DNA of 64,000 nucleotides from assembly GCF_034928825.1 (NCBI RefSeq), contig NZ_JAYFUL010000028.1:1-64000 (forward strand). Direction: 5' to 3'. Shown here piece after piece: positions 60,139 through 64,000 of the stretch; the first letter of the stretch is position 1; each line of letters starts with the position of its first letter. Made by a program: the position numbers and the translations under genes. The notes under the pieces were generated by a model. That model searched no databases, was not told the origin of the DNA, and was given only the letters and a program-made list of their open reading frames with translations. Origin of the DNA: Arcicella aquatica (GTDB lineage: Bacteria; Bacteroidota; Bacteroidia; Cytophagales; Spirosomataceae).

Positions 60139-60660
60139 TTATTTTACATGAAATGTAACGGCTACTTTTTCCCACATCAAGGTTACGTCTCCACTGTTTT
60201 CCGCTTTAATCGTAAAACGTTCAGTCATATCGTTAGCTCTTGCTGGTGCTGTTACTCTCAACACATCCTCTGCTTCACTATATTTGAATGCTCCCCATTG
60301 TTTAGCTACCTTGTTGAAAATAATCGTCCACTCTTTTTCACCAGGAATCGTAAAAAAACCATATTTACCAGCTTTCAAAGTTCTACCTTGTACGGTTACG
60401 TCTTTGCTTATTTCAAAAGTTGTAGCTTCGTTTGCTCCAGTACGCCATACTTTACCCAAAGGGGCAAGGTTACCTTCCCAAACGTTACGCCCTTTTACCG
60501 CAGGCTGGCTATAATTGATTGTGAGCGTAGTTTCTCCGATAGTAGCAGAAGCAGTTGCCGGTGGTGAAGGCATTTTAGACTTGTCGTTACTTGCTTCGTG
60601 TTGTGCATTGCTGATGAAAGCGGTGATAGAAAATAACGTCAATAAAATTAATTTTTTCAT
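60139..60660 (-). CDS. DUF2911 family secreted protein
   Basis: The 173-residue product starts with ATG 60660, where the signal peptide MKKLILLTLFSITAFISNAQ begins; the longer frame to 60834 overlaps the cyclase gene and adds no signal sequence. The mature part fits DUF2911: TLTINYSQPAVKGRNVWEGNLAPLGKVWRTGANEATTFEISKDVTVQGRTLKAGKYGFFTIPGEKEWTIIFNK. The family is common in Bacteroidota, small, beta-rich and of unknown function, probably periplasmic. It is divergent from the cyclase gene (141 bp between starts). Confidence 0.9.
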   Translation of the reverse strand: MKKLILLTLFSITAFISNAQHEASNDKSKMPSPPATASATIGETTLTINYSQPAVKGRNVWEGNLAPLGKVWRTGANEATTFEISKDVTVQGRTLKAGKYGFFTIPGEKEWTIIFNKVAKQWGAFKYSEAEDVLRVTAPARANDMTERFTIKAENSGDVTLMWEKVAVTFHVK

Positions 60661-60800
60661 TTTTGTAAATCTGTTTAAGTTTTTTGAAAGGAGTTTTTCA
60701 TCTAGGAGAACGCAAAAGATTTCATAAAGTTTTATTTTAAGGGAGTTATTTTGTCTCAAATTTGTTATATTTTTATTAAATGAATATATTATTTTATTAA

Positions 60801-62117
60801 ATGAAGAAATTTCTATTTTCAAACAACCCCGCATTAACCTATTTCGATATACAGTTTGAGCAGGAGAATATTCGCAGGGAGCGACAAAGGGCTGGGGTTT
60901 TATTGTTTTTTTTCACGATAAGTTTTCTCAGTTATGCCCTGTTTGCCAAAACGGTGTATCAGTTGAATTATTTAAATGGGCACGAAGGCGTCCCTCAGAT
61001 TATATTTTTGTATTTAGCATTTATGACTTTCTATGAACTGACGGTCTGGCTATCTATGAAGTATCTGCTGAAAGTAATGAATAAAATGCCTTTGGTAGCA
61101 AAGTTTGGTAATGCAACGCTCGAAATTACGTTGCTCACCTTGGTCATGTATTTTGCAGGACAAGAATACAACCATCCCATCCTGATAGTACTTTCTCCGT
61201 TAGTGTATATCTACTTTATTTTTATCATTCTATCAACGTTAAGGCTGAGTTTCGCAGTGTCGTTGTGGACGGGTCTTTTGGCTGGTTTAGAATATTTTTT
61301 TCTGAGCTACCACCTGATAGAATCAGGCACGATTGTCTCAGAGCACGATATTTATACCAAACAAATGTTTTCGTATCTGCTCAAAACTTTCTCCTTGGTT
61401 TTCGGTGGTTTGTCGGCAGGGTATGTGGCTACGCAGATTAGAAAGAGCATCCAGCTATCCATCGAACGAATGGAGACCCAAGAACACATTGTAGAAATGT
61501 TTGGGCAACAGGTTTCGCCAGAAGTAGCGCAAGTAATGCTGGAACAAAATGGTATTCTGAAAGCCAAGCACCAAAAAGTGAGCATCATGTTTTTGGATAT
61601 CCGTAATTTTACCTTGTATGCTGACAAACATACTGCTGAGGAAGTAATGGACTATCAGAATGCTTTTTTTGAGGTAGTAGTAAATACTGTCAACGAATAC
61701 AATGGTATTGTGAATCAGTTTTTAGGAGATGGCTGTATGGTTACTTTTGGAGCACCTATCAATTTAGAAAATCCTTCTGAAAATGCTGTAAAAGCAGGAC
61801 TGGCTATTATCGAAAAAATCCTGAAGATGAATGAGTTGGGTACGATACCTAATACAGGTGTAGGCATAGGGATTCATACAGGTGATGCCGTAGTAGGAAA
61901 TATCGGTACGGATTCTCGTCAGCAATATAACATCACTGGGAACGTAGTAATTCAGGCAGCAAGAATAGAACAATTGAACAAAAAATACCAATCTCAATTG
62001 CTGATAAGTCAGGAAGTAATGGATGAAATCTCTGCTATTCCGATTGATACTAAGCAAGTAGGCTCTGTGAAATTAAAAGGAATGGAGAACGAGATGTTTT
62101 TGTGGAAATTGGCGTAA
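60801..62117 (+). CDS. Membrane class III adenylate/guanylate cyclase
   Basis: The 438-residue protein has six predicted membrane helices in the first ~200 residues (for example VLLFFFTISFLSYALFAKTV, IIFLYLAFMTFYELTVWL, FSYLLKTFSLVFGGLSAGYV), then a class III nucleotidyl cyclase catalytic domain: VSIMFLDIRNFT with the first metal Asp, NGIVNQFLGDGCMVTFG with the second, and NITGNVVIQAARIEQL with the Asn/Arg of the transition state. It makes cAMP or cGMP. Together with the DACNV gene it is the second cyclic-nucleotide cyclase in the window. Specificity cannot be fixed by eye. A perfect palindrome follows the stop by 14 bp. Confidence 0.92.
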   Translation: MKKFLFSNNPALTYFDIQFEQENIRRERQRAGVLLFFFTISFLSYALFAKTVYQLNYLNGHEGVPQIIFLYLAFMTFYELTVWLSMKYLLKVMNKMPLVAKFGNATLEITLLTLVMYFAGQEYNHPILIVLSPLVYIYFIFIILSTLRLSFAVSLWTGLLAGLEYFFLSYHLIESGTIVSEHDIYTKQMFSYLLKTFSLVFGGLSAGYVATQIRKSIQLSIERMETQEHIVEMFGQQVSPEVAQVMLEQNGILKAKHQKVSIMFLDIRNFTLYADKHTAEEVMDYQNAFFEVVVNTVNEYNGIVNQFLGDGCMVTFGAPINLENPSENAVKAGLAIIEKILKMNELGTIPNTGVGIGIHTGDAVVGNIGTDSRQQYNITGNVVIQAARIEQLNKKYQSQLLISQEVMDEISAIPIDTKQVGSVKLKGMENEMFLWKLA

Positions 62118-62131
62118 AATGCTTTTGACAA

Positions 62132-62177
62132 TTTTTATCACTAGCGAGGGACTTAAGTCCCTCGCTAGTGATAAAAA
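62132..62177. repeat. 46-bp palindrome, family 3, copy 3
   Basis: TTTTTATCACTAGCGAGGG and its exact complement through CCCTCGCTAGTGATAAAAA, centred at 62154/62155 (ACTT/AAGT). It is the most extended of three copies and, with its T runs, would terminate the cyclase gene or the opposite BamA-like gene. Confidence 0.85.
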
Positions 62178-62223
62178 AATGATTATCAATTCATTGTAAT
62201 CGTAGTAATGGAAAATATAAGTA

Positions 62224-64000
62224 TTAGAAAAACAACCCTGCCTTCACAGAAAATAAATGATTTTCTTCTGAAATACCATACATCCCCGTAATCACCACCA
62301 TATTAAATGGGGCGATCCAAATACCACCTCCATAACTTTGGTGCCATTTCTCTGAGTTTTCGTTCGGATTCCATACTCTACCAATATCATTAAAGGCAAG
62401 TACGCCTGCATAAGCTGGAAATAAATATGATTTGAAATTGAGTACTTTTATACGAACTTCTGTATTATTATAAAAAGAAGATTTCCCTGAAAAACGTGTC
62501 CGTCTGAAACCTCTAAGATTCGTTAATCCACCCAACGAATTGGCCTGATACAATTCATAATCATCAAGGTTTACGCCTCCTCCAAAACGAGTAGCCAAGC
62601 TAACAACCGCGGGTAATTTAAAGGTATAATAAAATGATAAATCAGTTTTTAGGTTGGCATAATTGTTCTTCGTAACATCATTCGCACCTCGTTGAATGGT
62701 GGCATCAAAGTTCCATAAAATACCTCTGGTTGGAAAAATGATATTATCACGGTTATCAAGGATAAACCCTGTTTTTAGCCCAATAAAGTATTTGTCCTGA
62801 TATATTTCGTCACCATGTGGGGCAAATTCATTAATAAAGCGTTTTGGGTTTTCTTTAATATGCCATTCGTTTTTCGCAGCACCATAATACAGCGTTAGTT
62901 TATTGAAGCGGGTTTTGAAAAGCGCTGTAATCTCTTCGTTTTCATATTGAATTCTGTAGTAATCAATCCCTTTCTCTTTTTTATATTCCGATTCGTTACT
63001 CAACCCAAAGAAGTTATCAACCAAACCACCTTGCTGAAGATTAGCTTTCAATTCAAAATCAGTTTTACCGATTACATCCATGAATTCGCCTTTATAAAAA
63101 ATATTATACGAATTAGTACCAAAAGCGTAATTGCCTGAAATTGTATGTTGTGAAGCGAAAGGGTCTTTCCTGAAACCCTGACGAGTCCATTGTGCTCCTG
63201 CTCCGATAAAAATACCATCGTCAACGTTATAGGCAAAAGAACCTAGTGGGGCTACTCTGTCATATTTAAAAGCCTCGCGGTTATAATCGTTAACGTTCTT
63301 TTTATTACTGGTTAAGTCCTTACTTTCAGTGCCTATATTGAGGATAGTATTTTCTTTTTTATCATAAATAATGGTTTTCTTAGCTAAACCACTCACAGAA
63401 GACGAGTCTGTAAAAATATCTTTCCCTTTTCCGCCAATCAAACGTACTTTAATGCCCTTATTGGCTTGACCAAAGATTTTGAAGTTGTCTTCGCCGTCTA
63501 GTCCCCAAATCCTGATTTCTTTCGTGATTTTGGGGTCAAATGTTCTTTCATAAAGTGTTCTACCGATTCCGCCATTTTTCTTTTGGTCAAAGACTGACAC
63601 TTTTGTTCGCCCATCTTCGAGTCGACTTACAAAAAAATATTCATCCTTGTCGCTTCCCAGAATATCTACTTCTTTACTCAAAAATTCATATAATTCTTTT
63701 GTATATCCCGGAAGGTCGTCACGGCGTTGTTTTAGTTTTTTAGCAATAACTAATGAATGCTCAGGAAAATTAGGGAAATGTGTAACAGCAGAATCAATCA
63801 CCGCATCACTGATTTTTTGTTGAAGTTCTTTGGCCATTGCCATCCAATCGTTCTCGGAAGATTGGGTTAAAAACGAACGGTCAAAATAACGTGCATTGAA
63901 TGCCAAACCTGCTACATCACGAATCTTATAATCAAACCCTTGAATTTTAGACATTATCCATTTTCTAGAAATAATACGAGGTAAAACACCTTCATTCACA
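62224..64000 (-). CDS. C-terminal part of a BamA/surface-antigen-like outer-membrane protein
   Basis: Only the C-terminal ~591 residues are inside; the frame is open to the window edge. The last ~360 residues form a beta-barrel of the BamA/TamA surface-antigen type (DVIGKTDFELKANLQQGG; FIGLKTGFILDNRDNIIFPTRGILWNFDATIQRG; GGLTNLRGFRRTRFSGKSSFYNNTEVRIKV; final KAGLFF ending in Phe). The preceding ~230 residues are a periplasmic helical and beta portion (WMAMAKELQQKISDAVIDSAV; VRLIGGKGKDIFTDSS). In Bacteroidota such barrels are often fused behind a metallophosphatase or hydrolase domain; the missing N-terminus could carry one. The role is outer-membrane biogenesis or surface export; no partner is seen. 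Confidence 0.8.
   Translation of the reverse strand, partial: VNEGVLPRIISRKWIMSKIQGFDYKIRDVAGLAFNARYFDRSFLTQSSENDWMAMAKELQQKISDAVIDSAVTHFPNFPEHSLVIAKKLKQRRDDLPGYTKELYEFLSKEVDILGSDKDEYFFVSRLEDGRTKVSVFDQKKNGGIGRTLYERTFDPKITKEIRIWGLDGEDNFKIFGQANKGIKVRLIGGKGKDIFTDSSSVSGLAKKTIIYDKKENTILNIGTESKDLTSNKKNVNDYNREAFKYDRVAPLGSFAYNVDDGIFIGAGAQWTRQGFRKDPFASQHTISGNYAFGTNSYNIFYKGEFMDVIGKTDFELKANLQQGGLVDNFFGLSNESEYKKEKGIDYYRIQYENEEITALFKTRFNKLTLYYGAAKNEWHIKENPKRFINEFAPHGDEIYQDKYFIGLKTGFILDNRDNIIFPTRGILWNFDATIQRGANDVTKNNYANLKTDLSFYYTFKLPAVVSLATRFGGGVNLDDYELYQANSLGGLTNLRGFRRTRFSGKSSFYNNTEVRIKVLNFKSYLFPAYAGVLAFNDIGRVWNPNENSEKWHQSYGGGIWIAPFNMVVITGMYGISEENHLFSVKAGLFF

Noticed and set aside
60661..60834. Upstream extension of the DUF2911 gene
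   Set aside because: It overlaps the cyclase gene, and the signal peptide begins at the ATG at 60660.

Overview
The window looks like a chromosomal segment of a member of the Bacteroidota, most likely an order Cytophagales bacterium. The evidence is an AT-rich sequence, a SusC/RagA plus SusD/RagB pair, several Bacteroidota-type families (DUF4270, LiaF-like and PspC proteins, DUF2911, YugP-type protease, DACNV cyclase), a pantothenate block with a short GlgA-like gene, TAnnTTTG promoter boxes and almost no Shine-Dalgarno sequences. Genus is not decidable by eye. No rRNA, tRNA or CRISPR array was recognised.

Layout. 1-5400 is an accessory region: the 3' end of an IS5-type transposase, then a three-gene minus-strand cassette (nucleoside-phosphorylase-like/TPR protein, nucleotidyltransferase, acyltransferase-like protein) bracketed by two direct copies of a repeat. 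5400-10800 is a minus-strand run of metabolic genes ending in a TetR regulator that has a near-identical palindromic operator in front of itself and of the hydrolase downstream. 10850-11620 holds an orphan gene between two copies of an intergenic repeat. 11700-15800 is plus strand: MarR, PhzF, two GNAT genes and a protein with a DxDD terpene-cyclase-like motif. 15770-18500 is a GntR/ABC-transporter/adhesin-like operon. 18700-24700 is mixed: small membrane protein, DUF6000, M19 dipeptidase, PfkB kinase, PIN toxin-antitoxin pair, aroB and a DeoR regulator divergent from the SusC/SusD operon (24900-29450).

29600-37950 is core metabolism and envelope: glmS, DUF4270, short GlgA, panC, panD, flippase-like protein, rfaE2-like gene and YugP protease. 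38200-44900 has an amino acid permease, a GT2 glycosyltransferase, two tandem cold-shock genes, methylmalonyl-CoA epimerase and the LiaF/PspC envelope-stress pair. 45000-53600 has a periplasmic GH130 protein, a frameshifted molybdopterin-oxidoreductase remnant beside a MocA-like gene, a LuxR-type regulator, a PurL-like half protein, a DUF922-like metalloprotease, a TrmH methyltransferase and a lysine-rich protein. 53700-64000 has a Nat-type ABC exporter, Lrp, a probable DACNV diadenylate cyclase, an MBL hydrolase, a single-domain response regulator, DUF2911, a membrane class III cyclase and the C-terminal part of a BamA-like outer-membrane protein that leaves the window.

The striking non-coding feature is the number of palindromic repeat families: a roughly 250-bp element with 20-25 bp terminal inverted repeats in three copies plus remnants, a second element in a 162-bp and an 86-bp form, a 38-46 bp perfect palindrome placed just after three plus-strand genes, paired palindromes around the PIN toxin-antitoxin locus, and a repeat family with a CGCCAAGC core. 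These and the 659-4610 cassette are the best places for a second look.
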